Origin: Alphaproteobacteria bacterium
Lineage (GTDB): Bacteria > Pseudomonadota > Alphaproteobacteria > Rhizobiales > Aestuariivirgaceae
Assembly: GCA_024640405.1 (NCBI GenBank)
Contig: JAHEFB010000005.1
Location: 62,001 to 126,000 of the forward strand
Direction of reading: 5' to 3'
DNA length: 64,000 bases
The notes under the pieces are model-generated. The model was not told the DNA's origin and did no database searches. It saw only the letters and a list, made by a program, of their open reading frames with translations. Position numbers and translations under genes: made by a program. Position 1 is the first letter of the stretch, and the number at the start of each line of letters is the position of its first letter. Below are positions 18,755 through 26,941 of the stretch, piece after piece.

Positions 18755-18768
18755 TTGACTTTCATCAA
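18755..18768. promoter_or_regulatory. FNR/DNR-type binding site of the CuA-NOR-like operon
   Basis: TTGACTTTCATCAA, exact TTGAY-N4-RTCAA, 53 bp upstream of the first gene of the heme-copper operon. Puts this operon under the same control as nirS, as expected for an NO reductase and not for an aerobic oxidase. Confidence 0.85.
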
Positions 18769-18821
18769 GGACCGGCCTGCAGCCAGTTGCGATGCTCGCA
18801 TCATTAAATGGAGGGAATCCG

Positions 18822-18995
18822 ATGGCCAAAGCGAAAACCGAAACCGCTGAAGCGGTAGAATCCGTAAGGATTCCGCCAATGCAGCGTCTGCTCGACAATC
18901 ATTTTCTGCTACTCTTCCTGGGCGTTGTGGTGCCGACGGTGCTGTATCTGCTTTGGGGCGTCATGGAGCTTTCCCAGATCCCGATCGCCGAATAG
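18822..18995 (+). CDS. Small single-helix subunit of the heme-copper enzyme (subunit IIa-like)
   Basis: 57 residues, start set by GGAGGGAATCCG before ATG. A polar N-terminus is followed by one membrane helix (LLFLGVVVPTVLYLLWGVM). The gene order small-protein, subunit II, subunit I repeats that of the Thermus ba3 oxidase operon (cbaD-cbaB-cbaA), where the small protein is subunit IIa, supplying a helix missing from the one-helix subunit II. Function is inferred from size, topology and order. Confidence 0.75.
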   Translation: MAKAKTETAEAVESVRIPPMQRLLDNHFLLLFLGVVVPTVLYLLWGVMELSQIPIAE

Positions 18996-19004
18996 GAGGC
19001 AGAC

Positions 19005-19538
19005 ATGGCACTCACATCTCCCGAATCCAAGATCTGGTGGAACGAACGTATTGGTCGTGCTGAACTTGTCTGGATCACGATCGCCTTCCTGTGGGGCGTT
19101 TTCATGTTCTCCATGATGGTTTGGTGGCACTTGGAGGGCAATCAGAACCTGTCCAATGAGGTGTACCGGATTGCACCGACCAAATTTGAAGAAAAAACCG
19201 AAGCATTCACCGAAAAGTACACGGTACGCGAGGAAGCCGGCATGCCGGTTGCCAAGCCGGAACCTGGTGCGGAAGTCTACATGTTGTCCCGGTTGTGGGA
19301 GTGGTGGCCGATTCTGGAGTTGAAGAAGGGGCAGACTTATCGTCTGCATTTGTCTTCGATGGATTGGCAACACGGATTTTCACTGCAGCCGGTCAATATA
19401 AATATTCAGGTACATCCAGGGCTTGAGCACGTGGTCACGCTGACCCCGACGCAGACCGGCGAATTCAGCGTCGTATGCAACGAATTCTGCGGCGTTGGCC
19501 ATCACACGATGGTTGGCCGTATCCACGTCGTCGAATAG
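19005..19538 (+). CDS. CuA-containing subunit II of a heme-copper NO reductase-like enzyme
   Basis: 177 residues: one membrane helix (about 20-41) and a periplasmic cupredoxin domain with an intact CuA site: His123, Cys158, Glu160, Cys162, His166 and Met169. The spacing His-35-Cys, then CxExC-x3-H-x2-M, is the same as in ba3 oxidase subunit II. It accepts electrons from a periplasmic cytochrome c or cupredoxin (or from the cytochrome b protein encoded downstream) and passes them to subunit I. Nine bases after the small subunit gene. Resembles norS of the norSY-senC clusters known from ammonia oxidisers by gene order. Confidence 0.87.
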   Translation: MALTSPESKIWWNERIGRAELVWITIAFLWGVFMFSMMVWWHLEGNQNLSNEVYRIAPTKFEEKTEAFTEKYTVREEAGMPVAKPEPGAEVYMLSRLWEWWPILELKKGQTYRLHLSSMDWQHGFSLQPVNINIQVHPGLEHVVTLTPTQTGEFSVVCNEFCGVGHHTMVGRIHVVE

Positions 19539-19553
19539 GGCGGAGGGAACATC

Positions 19554-21287
19554 ATGAGCGTTACAACTGACACAAATATTATTGGTGGGGTAGCAGCCAA
19601 GTTCAGAACCTGTCCGGCTACCGGACTGGATATTGACCTTGCGGCCCAGAGATTGATCAAGGCCAACGCTGTTGCCGCGATCGTTTTTCTTGCCATTGGC
19701 GGCCTGTTCGGCCTGCTGGTTGCGCTGACCCGCTGGCCGGCGGTTCATCTGCTGTCTTCAGACATGTTCTACCTTGTTCTGACCGCGCATGGCCTGGATG
19801 TTCTGCTGGTGTGGATCATATTCTTTGAGATTGCTGTACTGTATTTCGCGTCGGCCATCCTGCTTAATTGCCGGCTGGCGGCGCCGCGTATCGCCTGGGT
19901 TGCCTTCGGATTGATGATGGCCGGTGCTCTGCTGGCCAACGTCACCGTGCTGCAGGGCGAAGCCAGCGTCATGTTTACCAGTTACGTGCCTTTGAAGGCA
20001 CCGCCGAATTTCTACCTCGGACTGATACTCTTCGCTGTCGGTGCCTTGCTCGGCTGCTTCATTTTCCTTGGCACGCTGGTCATTGCGAAGGAAGAGAAAA
20101 CCTATGAGGGATCGATACCGCTGGTCACTTTCGGTGCATTGACTGCCTGCATCATCGCCGTATTCACGATTGCCAGCGGTGCGATCATTTTGATCCCGAC
20201 CTGGCTGTGGTCGCTTGGCTACATCAGCCATATCGACACCGTCATGTACAAGCTGGTGTGGTGGGCCATGGGCCATTCGTCACAACAGATCAACATGGCT
20301 GCGCAGGTTGCCATCTGGTATGCGATACCCGCAATACTGCTTGGCGCCAAACCACTGTCGGAAAAGGTCAGCCGGGCAGCCTTCCTGATGTACATATTGT
20401 TCCTGCAACTGGCGAGTGCACATCACATGCTGGTTGAGCCCGGAATCAGCTCGGAATGGAAGGTTTTCAATACTTCTTACGCCATTTATCTTGCTGTATT
20501 AGGCAGCATGATTCACGGCATGTCGATCCCCGGCGCCATTGAGGCAGCGCAACGCCGTAACGGTTTCACCAATGGTGTGTTTGAATGGCTGCGCCGTGCG
20601 CCGTGGGCTAACCCGGCATGGGCGGGCATGTTCCTGTCGCTGGTTATGTTCGGCTTCTTGGGTGGCATTTCCGGCGTTGTTCTGGGCACCGAGCAGATCA
20701 ATATCATGCTGCACAACACGCTCTATGTACCTGGCCATTTCCACGCTACGGTTGTCGCCGGCACCACTCTTGCCTTTATGGCGATTACCTATCTGCTGGT
20801 GCCGCTGATCTTCCAGCGCGAGATCATCTGGCCACGCCTTGCCAAGTGGCAGCCATACCTGTTCGGGCTTGGTGCTGCCGGTATCTCGTTGTTCATGATG
20901 GGAGCGGGTACGCTGGGCGTGTCACGGCGCCATTGGGACATCACGTTCTCAGATGCCACGTTGAGTTTTGACTATCCGCCAGCCGCCTTTCTGATGCTTG
21001 GCCTGAATGGCATGTCGGGTATTCTGGCTGCCATCGGCGGCGGACTGTTCGTGGTGATCATCGTGGCCAGCGTGCTGTTTGGCAAAAAGGTCGATGCCAG
21101 CAATATTGTTGCCGCCCTTGGGCCCAAGCCGCAAAAACAGATGAGCGATGCCGTGACCAGCTATGGCAGTGCCGGTACATTCCATCTGCCGGGTACTTAC
21201 ATTCTGGTATCGATCTTCTTCACCGCCTTTGTTCTCTACTACTTCGTCAACTGGAAGTACCTGTCTGAACTTTGGCAGATGGGTTGA
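19554..21287 (+). CDS. Heme-copper subunit I, Tyr-to-Gln variant: probable non-canonical NO reductase
   Basis: 577 residues, about 13 helices, closest in pattern to B-family (ba3-like) oxidases. Ligands are present: His79 (low-spin heme, LTAHG), His241, His290 and His291 (CuB), His395 and His397 (GHFH, high- and low-spin heme). The motif that reads HPxVY in oxygen reductases is HSSQQ here, so Gln245 replaces the Tyr that is covalently linked to the first CuB His and needed for O2 reduction. Loss of that Tyr is a hallmark of NO reductases. Together with the nir context, the FNR-type box, the SCO and heme O synthase genes and the absence of norCB, this points to a CuA-type NOR (sNOR/eNOR-like). 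The reaction would be 2 NO to N2O. Confidence 0.85.
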   Translation: MSVTTDTNIIGGVAAKFRTCPATGLDIDLAAQRLIKANAVAAIVFLAIGGLFGLLVALTRWPAVHLLSSDMFYLVLTAHGLDVLLVWIIFFEIAVLYFASAILLNCRLAAPRIAWVAFGLMMAGALLANVTVLQGEASVMFTSYVPLKAPPNFYLGLILFAVGALLGCFIFLGTLVIAKEEKTYEGSIPLVTFGALTACIIAVFTIASGAIILIPTWLWSLGYISHIDTVMYKLVWWAMGHSSQQINMAAQVAIWYAIPAILLGAKPLSEKVSRAAFLMYILFLQLASAHHMLVEPGISSEWKVFNTSYAIYLAVLGSMIHGMSIPGAIEAAQRRNGFTNGVFEWLRRAPWANPAWAGMFLSLVMFGFLGGISGVVLGTEQINIMLHNTLYVPGHFHATVVAGTTLAFMAITYLLVPLIFQREIIWPRLAKWQPYLFGLGAAGISLFMMGAGTLGVSRRHWDITFSDATLSFDYPPAAFLMLGLNGMSGILAAIGGGLFVVIIVASVLFGKKVDASNIVAALGPKPQKQMSDAVTSYGSAGTFHLPGTYILVSIFFTAFVLYYFVNWKYLSELWQMG

Positions 21288-21304
21288 ACCTGAGGAGCGA
21301 CGCG

Positions 21305-22198
21305 ATGAGCGACGTCACAATGCAGAACGCTTTCACTATTCGTGACGTCGTCATGGTGTTCAAGCCGCGCATCGCCGTTGCGATCATGTTGAGTGCCATC
21401 GGCGGGATGGCGGTTGTCGATGGTGCTTCACCCGGGTTGCTGCAGCTTGGCCTGCTGGCTATCGCGGTGTTCCTGGCTGCCGGCAGTGCCGGTGCCTTCA
21501 ACCAATGGGTGGAGGCTGATCTCGATGCCCGCATGAAGCGAACCGCCAACCGGCCGTTCGTGACGGGTCAATTCAAGGCTGGTCCGGCCTGGCTGATGGC
21601 CATTGTCGGTCTGCTGGTCGCAGCCGTAGTATTGGCGGGACTGGCGACGAACTGGTGGGCCGCATTGTATACGTTCCTGGGTGCTTTCACTTATGGCGTC
21701 GTCTACACAATGTGGCTTAAACGCCGCTCATGGGTCAACATCGTAGTTGGCGGCCTGGCGGGCAGTTTTGCCGTACTTGCGGGCGCGGCGGCGATAAATC
21801 CATCCATCGGCATGGAAGGATTGTTGTTGACGCTGGTGCTGTTTCTGTGGACGCCACCTCATTTCTGGAGCCTGGCGATGGTCTCCAGTGATGACTATGC
21901 CCGCGCGGATGTGCCCATGCTGCCGGTGGTTGCCGGCAAGCAGCTTTGTGCATGGGTTATTCTGGGTCACACCGTGGTTTTGTCCGTTATCGCGTTGATC
22001 CCGGCCTGGTATGGCATGGGACCATTGTACCTGGCGGGAGCGTTGATTGGCGGCACGCTATTCACGTGGACAAGCATTGATCTTGTCTATCGGCCAGATC
22101 GAACCCGGGCACTGAAGAACTTCTTTGCGTCATTGCTGCAGTTGTGCCTGTTGCTCGGCGGTGCTGTTGCCGACCGGGTGTTTGGAGCATTCATATGA
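21305..22198 (+). CDS. ctaB: Heme O synthase (protoheme IX farnesyltransferase)
   Basis: 297 residues from MSDVTMQN, preceded by GAGGAG. UbiA-type prenyltransferase with the Asp-rich motif NQWVEADLDARMKRTANRP and a second motif (TPPHFWSLAMVSSDDYARADVPMLPVV). It adds a farnesyl group to heme b to give heme O. Inclusion in the operon suggests that the reductase uses a farnesylated heme, unlike cytochrome bc-type NOR, which uses heme b only. No heme A synthase (ctaA) is seen in the window. The stop overlaps the next start (ATGA). Confidence 0.95.
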   Translation: MSDVTMQNAFTIRDVVMVFKPRIAVAIMLSAIGGMAVVDGASPGLLQLGLLAIAVFLAAGSAGAFNQWVEADLDARMKRTANRPFVTGQFKAGPAWLMAIVGLLVAAVVLAGLATNWWAALYTFLGAFTYGVVYTMWLKRRSWVNIVVGGLAGSFAVLAGAAAINPSIGMEGLLLTLVLFLWTPPHFWSLAMVSSDDYARADVPMLPVVAGKQLCAWVILGHTVVLSVIALIPAWYGMGPLYLAGALIGGTLFTWTSIDLVYRPDRTRALKNFFASLLQLCLLLGGAVADRVFGAFI

Positions 22199-22995
22199 GG
22201 CTTGTCATGTGCCTGTTCGCGATCCTGCTTATGATCGCGCCGGCCAGTGCGACACAGCAAAATCTTGAAGATCAGGCGATAGCGCGATCAGAAGCAGCCA
22301 TTGGTAAACAGCTCCCGTCCCTGAGATTTTCCGATACAAGCGGTGCGGAGGTTTTGCTGAGCGATCTGCGCGGCAAACCACTTCTAATCTCACTGGTCTA
22401 CACCGGTTGTACGGATGTCTGTCCGGCGATCATCGAAAACCTGCGCCCGGCGATCGAAATCGGACAAAGCGCTTTGGGGGCAGATAGTTTTACAACACTC
22501 ACGATCGGTTTCGATACGCGTCACGATACGCCTGAACGAATGCAGTCGTTTGCCCGTGAACGCGGCATTGACCTGCCGAACTGGTTGTTTCTGTCGGCTG
22601 ATCAACAAACAGTCAACCGGCTGTCAGACGCCCTGGGATTCTCGATTGTTCCCTCCGCAGGTGGGTTCGATCACATGGCTCAGGTCAGCGTGGTCGATGC
22701 CAGTGGGCGGATATATCAGCAGGTCCGCGGTGGCACATTCAACCCGCCGGCCATAGTAGAGCCGCTCAAGGATTTGATGTTCGGGCAGCGCCAAAGCATC
22801 ATGTCGGTCAGTGGCATAACCGAGCGAATCAAACTGTTCTGCACGGTCTACAATCCCAACACGGGCCGCTACTATTTTAATTACTCGCTGTTTGTGGGTA
22901 TGGGTATCGGGTTTGCCTGCCTGTTGCTGTTGCTGGCCTGGCTGGTGCGGGAGGTCAAACTGTCTGGCGGCTCCGGCGGAGGCGCCCACCCATGA
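22195..22995 (+). CDS. SCO1/SenC-family copper chaperone with C-terminal membrane helix
   Basis: 266 residues: a signal peptide (to about 21), a thioredoxin-like domain with the Cu site CTDVC (CxxxC) and the distal His in GGFDHMAQ, then a C-terminal membrane helix (GMGIGFACLLLLLAWLV) that many SCO proteins lack. SCO/SenC proteins metallate CuA sites, which fits the intact CuA subunit two genes upstream. Overlaps ctaB and the cytochrome b fusion by ATGA junctions. senC also follows norSY in ammonia oxidisers. Confidence 0.92.
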   Translation: MRLVMCLFAILLMIAPASATQQNLEDQAIARSEAAIGKQLPSLRFSDTSGAEVLLSDLRGKPLLISLVYTGCTDVCPAIIENLRPAIEIGQSALGADSFTTLTIGFDTRHDTPERMQSFARERGIDLPNWLFLSADQQTVNRLSDALGFSIVPSAGGFDHMAQVSVVDASGRIYQQVRGGTFNPPAIVEPLKDLMFGQRQSIMSVSGITERIKLFCTVYNPNTGRYYFNYSLFVGMGIGFACLLLLLAWLVREVKLSGGSGGGAHP

Positions 22996-24572
22996 CAATT
23001 GTTCGGCATTTTCTGCGCAGCGGCTTTGATCTCGTCGAAACCCTGCTTGGCAAGGTGTTCCCGCCGTCCTGGAATCCAATGCTCAACCTGGGCGCTCTGG
23101 GCTTCTTCTTCTACTGGATCATAACGGTCAGTGGCATCTACGTTTACATCTTCTTCGATACCGGCGTTCACAACGCTTATGAGTCTATCGAGTACATGAC
23201 CCATGAACAGTGGTATCTGGCCGGTATCATGCGCAGCCTGCACCGCTACGCTTCCGATGCCCTCATTGTCGTGATGATGTTGCACCTGGTACGCGAGTTT
23301 GCCCGAGACAGGTATCGCGGCGTGCGCTGGTTCAGCTGGGTGACTGGAACACCGATCATGGTGATGGTGTTTGTTGCCGGCATAAGTGGGTACTGGCTGG
23401 TCTGGGACAAGCTGGCGCAGTATGTCGCCATCGTTTCGACGGAGTGGCTGGATATGTTGCCGATATTCGGGGAACCGATCGCGCGCAATTTCCTGTCACC
23501 GGAAGCGCTCGAAAGCCGTTTCTTCACGCTGATGATTTTCATGCACATTGCCATTCCACTGATTGCGCTGGCTATTTTGTGGATTCATCTGCAGCGGGTT
23601 ACAAAACCACGCATCAATCCGCCGCGTGGATTGGCATTGTCGGTGTTCGCAGGCCTGATTGGCCTGTCTCTGGTGCATCCGGCGTTGAGCCAGGCGCCGG
23701 CAGATCTGGCTGTTGTGCCGGGCAGGGTGGGACTGGACTGGTTTTACCTGCCCCTGTTTCCTCTGCTTGAAACACTACCCGGTAGCGTCACCTGGGGTAT
23801 GAGTGCCTGCCTGTTACTCATCATGATTGCCATGCCCTGGTTGCCGCCGATGAAGCGCGCGCGGCCCGCGGTGGTTGATTTGGACAATTGCAACGGGTGT
23901 GCGCGTTGCTTCAATGACTGTCCGTATAATGCAATCGCTATGGTAGCGCGCAGCGACGGTGCCGCATTTGAACGCGAACCCATCGTCAACCCCTCCTATT
24001 GTGTTTCCTGTGGCTTGTGTGCGGGATCGTGCCCAACTTCAATGCCGTTCCGCCGGTTGTCTGACCTGTCTCCCGGCATTGACCTGCCGGATCACACAAT
24101 GGCGCAACTGCGCGATCAGGTTGAAATGGCTGCGCTTGGCCTGACCGGGGCGGCCCGGATCATGGTGTTTGGTTGTGATACCGGCCCGGCACTGGCGAAA
24201 GTCCGATCTTCATCCGTCGCCACGGTTTCACTGGCCTGCATAGGACAGTTGCCGCCGGCATTCATAGACTATGTAGTCAATCGTGACCTGGCAGATGGCG
24301 TCATGTTGACCGGTTGCCGGGAGAACTCCTGCAATGCCCGGTACGGTATCGAATGGACCAATCAGAGGTTGGCAAGAGTGCGCGATCCGCAGTTGCGCAA
24401 CCGGGTGCCGCGAGAGCGGATCAAAACGGCATGGGTTGGCCCGTCGGGTGTCCCGGCGTTGCAGGCTGCCTTGTCCAAGTTCGCAAGTGAACTGAAGAAT
24501 GCACCAACAATTTCCAAACTGAAGCCACCTGCCGATATTGCGCCGAAACCACGGGAGCCGGTCGATGCGTGA
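22992..24572 (+). CDS. Cytochrome b / 2[4Fe-4S] ferredoxin / MvhD-like fusion protein
   Basis: 526 residues in three parts. Residues 1-205 are a cytochrome b N-terminal domain with two His pairs spaced as in bc-type cytochrome b: 84/98 and 185/199, enough for two b hemes. One or two more helices follow (about 213-285). Residues 295-352 hold an 8-Cys ferredoxin (CNGCARCFNDCP, CVSCGLCAGSCP). Residues 385-525 resemble MvhD/FlpD iron-sulfur subunits, with Cys in VFGCDTGP, LACIGQ and GCRENSC. The Fe-S part should face the cytoplasm. It could move electrons between a cytoplasmic donor or quinol and the CuA reductase. No HdrABC genes are nearby. Confidence 0.85.
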   Translation: MTIVRHFLRSGFDLVETLLGKVFPPSWNPMLNLGALGFFFYWIITVSGIYVYIFFDTGVHNAYESIEYMTHEQWYLAGIMRSLHRYASDALIVVMMLHLVREFARDRYRGVRWFSWVTGTPIMVMVFVAGISGYWLVWDKLAQYVAIVSTEWLDMLPIFGEPIARNFLSPEALESRFFTLMIFMHIAIPLIALAILWIHLQRVTKPRINPPRGLALSVFAGLIGLSLVHPALSQAPADLAVVPGRVGLDWFYLPLFPLLETLPGSVTWGMSACLLLIMIAMPWLPPMKRARPAVVDLDNCNGCARCFNDCPYNAIAMVARSDGAAFEREPIVNPSYCVSCGLCAGSCPTSMPFRRLSDLSPGIDLPDHTMAQLRDQVEMAALGLTGAARIMVFGCDTGPALAKVRSSSVATVSLACIGQLPPAFIDYVVNRDLADGVMLTGCRENSCNARYGIEWTNQRLARVRDPQLRNRVPRERIKTAWVGPSGVPALQAALSKFASELKNAPTISKLKPPADIAPKPREPVDA

Positions 24573-25068
24573 ATTGTTCAAATACGCGGGGCAGTTTGTG
24601 TTCCTGGTTTTTACCATGGTTTTCATTGGATATTTTTCCAGTCAGCCTACTTACCAGCAGTTTCCCGATGGCATGGCACAGATCAAAATGAGTTTTGCCC
24701 ATGGCGGTGCGCGGAAAATCGATTGCCGCAAGCTGACATCGACGGAAATTGCCAAATTACCGGCAAATGAGCGTCGCCCCAACAACTGCACCAGAGAGCG
24801 CATTGCTGTGCTTGTCCAACTCTCACTGGATGGCGAACTGTTGTATGATGACTTGCTGCAAGCAACCGGTTTATCGCAGGATGGTCCTTCCCGTACATAC
24901 CGAAAACTGATCGTGCCGGCAGGGCCGCATACAATTACTGCCCGGTTGCGGGACACCAAACGTACAACCGGGTTTGACTATGAAGCGACCCATGAGGTGG
25001 TACTCAAGCCGTTTCAGAACCTGGCGGTGGATTTCAAGGCCGATACTGGCGGTTTCAGTTTCAGATAG
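24565..25068 (+). CDS. Unknown membrane-anchored protein of the CuA-NOR-like operon
   Basis: 167 residues, start at 24565 overlapping the previous stop by eight bases. One N-terminal helix (YAGQFVFLVFTMVFIGYF) and a soluble, probably periplasmic, beta-rich domain with two Cys (in KIDCRKL and NNCTRER) that might pair. I do not recognise the family. Tight coupling to the cytochrome b fusion suggests an accessory or assembly subunit of the complex; it could be the counterpart of the orf1 that follows norSY-senC elsewhere, which I cannot verify. Confidence 0.8.
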   Translation: MRELFKYAGQFVFLVFTMVFIGYFSSQPTYQQFPDGMAQIKMSFAHGGARKIDCRKLTSTEIAKLPANERRPNNCTRERIAVLVQLSLDGELLYDDLLQATGLSQDGPSRTYRKLIVPAGPHTITARLRDTKRTTGFDYEATHEVVLKPFQNLAVDFKADTGGFSFR

Positions 25069-25078
25069 GAGCAGATCA

Positions 25079-25477
25079 ATGGCGCTGATCGAATGGCGAA
25101 GCGATTTTGAAACCGGTGTACCGGACGTTGACCATGAGCATCGCGAGTTGGTTGACCTGATCAACCAGTTGCATGATCAAATGGGCGGTGATGCTGAACC
25201 TGCTGAAATATCTGCGTTTCTCGGAGAAGTTTTTGCCCGGATTTCAGCACACTTCGCTCTCGAAGAATCGGTCATGCGCAAACACCAGTACGATCAGTAC
25301 ATCGAACACAAGACCGATCATGAGAAGCTTCTCGACGATATTCGAGACATCATGGACGATTTCGATGCCGGAGAATACGCCGCCTACGACGAAGCGCTGT
25401 CGAGCGCTGTTCGTGATTGGTTTGTGGATCATTTCAAGACCAAGGATGCCCGCCTGCACAACATGCTGGGGGTCTGA
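25079..25477 (+). CDS. Bacteriohemerythrin
   Basis: 132 residues, preceded by AGGAG. Di-iron hemerythrin ligands are visible in order: His in VDHEHRELVD, His/Glu in HFALEESVM, His pair in HKTDHEKLL and His/Asp in WFVDHFKTKD. Single-domain bacterial hemerythrins bind O2 and can bind or reduce NO. As the last gene of the CuA-NOR-like operon it may buffer NO or protect the reductase from oxygen; which one is open. Convergent with the DUF4202 gene. Confidence 0.9.
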   Translation: MALIEWRSDFETGVPDVDHEHRELVDLINQLHDQMGGDAEPAEISAFLGEVFARISAHFALEESVMRKHQYDQYIEHKTDHEKLLDDIRDIMDDFDAGEYAAYDEALSSAVRDWFVDHFKTKDARLHNMLGV

Positions 25478-25499
25478 TTTCGGGCAAAAGAGATGTAAT

Positions 25500-26090
25500 T
25501 CAGGAAGCTTCGCTCACCGTCCTGGTGAGTAATCTGCCGAGCCGCTCGGAAAGCGAAAGTCTTGTCGCTGCGGCGATACCGTCTGGCGACATTTTCCGCG
25601 CTGTTTTTCGCAGAATGTCAGCGACCTTGTCGTCCTGATGTTGGGCAATGAAATCGCTGGCATAATATTTCAGAAACACCAGACACACGACATCTTCAAG
25701 CGTTTGTACTTCCGGGTCGCGCTTGATGCCCTTCTTTGAAATCAGAATGGCCACCCTGTCGATGTCCGTCTGGTCATAACCGGCTGCTTCCATCAGTTCG
25801 CCGGCTTTGCGGGCATGGAATGCTTTCAGATCGCTACGCCACTTCAAGTATCCTTCACGTCCAGCGGGATAACTGTTGCGCCGAGACGTCCAGCGCTCGA
25901 TATGCTGGGCGCGCGCCGCAATCTGCAGGTGTTCGCTGGCTATTTCACAGAACTCGCCCAGTGTTGCCGACATGCGCTCCCCATAGACCAGTTCCGCGGG
26001 ACGAAGGGTATCGCCATCCAGGCTGGTGTTGGGGTCTTTGGCATTGGCGTTGTCTATGGCCTCAATAACCCGATCTAGACGGTTTTTCAT
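25500..26090 (-). CDS. DUF4202 family protein
   Basis: 196 residues, cytoplasmic. The pattern LDRVIEAIDNANAKDPN, RWTSRRNSYPAGREGYLKWRSDLKAFHA and VCLVFLKYYASDF fits the DUF4202 family, whose members are alpha-helical, often sit beside nitrogen- or sulfur-metabolism genes and have no known reaction. It begins three bases after the Crp/Fnr regulator's stop, so both are one transcript. Confidence 0.8.
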   Translation of the reverse strand: MKNRLDRVIEAIDNANAKDPNTSLDGDTLRPAELVYGERMSATLGEFCEIASEHLQIAARAQHIERWTSRRNSYPAGREGYLKWRSDLKAFHARKAGELMEAAGYDQTDIDRVAILISKKGIKRDPEVQTLEDVVCLVFLKYYASDFIAQHQDDKVADILRKTARKMSPDGIAAATRLSLSERLGRLLTRTVSEAS

Positions 26091-26092
26091 GG

Positions 26093-26833
26093 TCAGTTCG
26101 ACATCTTGTTTTCGCTGCGATCTTCATTGGCATAGTCGCGCAGACGCTCGACGCTGGCAATTGCGGCGGCGCTTTGCTCCACCCGCACGCCAACATTGCG
26201 CAGGCGCGCAAAAGCCCTCGACAGGCTCTCGGGTTTCATGCCGAGCCTCCCGGCGATCAGGGCCTTATCGTAAGGCAGACCGATGGTGCAGGAACCTTCC
26301 GGAACCGGGCACAGGGATGCAAGAAACCGGGCAACCCTTTGGGCACCGGTATAAGTCTTAAGTTGTTCAATCTGACGAACCAGGCCCTGCAGGTGTTTTG
26401 AGGTAGATGCCAGCATTGAGAGCGCAAACTGCGGGTTGTCCCGAACATTTTGCAGCAAGGTAGAACAGGAAATCCGCAGCAGCCGTGCATCAGTAACGGC
26501 CTCGGCAGCGACCGGATACCTTCCCATCGAAAACACCGCAGCCTCGGCGAAACTCTCGCCGCGGCAGAACACGTTGACAACGGCCTCGTCACCGTTCTGG
26601 TTGAGACGGTAAAGCTTCACCCAGCCATCGAGCAGAATGAAGCAGGCATCGACCTTGTCGCCCTGCATGAACAACAATTCACCGGCTCTGGCCTGCTGAA
26701 TGTTCATTGCCTTCAACAAAGATGACAGCTGATCGTCGTTCAACCCGCCGAACAGTGCTGTGCTTCTCAACAGTACCAGTTCGCTATCTGCAAGTGGTGT
26801 GGTCAAAATTGCAATCCCGTCAACGCCTACCAT
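26093..26833 (-). CDS. Crp/Fnr-family regulator, DNR/NNR-like
   Basis: 246 residues: an N-terminal cNMP-binding-like beta-roll (residues about 25-130), a long dimer helix and a C-terminal winged HTH with recognition helix KPESLSRAFARL. The ESLSR pattern is of the FNR type (E-xx-SR) and should read TTGA half sites, as found through the window. The N-terminus lacks the FNR four-Cys cluster, which argues for a heme/NO sensor of the DNR/NNR type and not an Fe-S oxygen sensor. Located just after the NOR-like operon, with an FNR-type box in its upstream gap. Confidence 0.87.
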   Translation of the reverse strand: MVGVDGIAILTTPLADSELVLLRSTALFGGLNDDQLSSLLKAMNIQQARAGELLFMQGDKVDACFILLDGWVKLYRLNQNGDEAVVNVFCRGESFAEAAVFSMGRYPVAAEAVTDARLLRISCSTLLQNVRDNPQFALSMLASTSKHLQGLVRQIEQLKTYTGAQRVARFLASLCPVPEGSCTIGLPYDKALIAGRLGMKPESLSRAFARLRNVGVRVEQSAAAIASVERLRDYANEDRSENKMSN

Positions 26834-26927
26834 CCGGCGGCAATTAGTACTTCATAATACAGGCAACGCAACCTCAATCAATGTTGGCCAAAATACCTGC
26901 GGGATTGAATTTCGGCTTGCGGGTGGT

Positions 26928-26941
26928 TTGACGCAGGTCAA
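26928..26941. promoter_or_regulatory. FNR/DNR-type binding site between the DNR-like gene and a small membrane protein gene
   Basis: TTGACGCAGGTCAA, exact TTGAY-N4-RTCAA, 95 bp upstream of the regulator's start (minus) and about 190 bp upstream of the small plus-strand gene. Could be autoregulatory. Confidence 0.75.

Noticed and set aside
18167-18898. A 243-codon minus-strand open frame across the hemA end and the following gap
   Set aside because: Overlaps hemA and the FNR-type site of the next operon; low-complexity product.
19005-21287. Aerobic cytochrome c oxidase (ba3 type)
   Set aside because: The active-site Tyr is replaced by Gln, the promoter has an FNR-type site and neighbours are denitrification genes; an NO reductase is the better reading.
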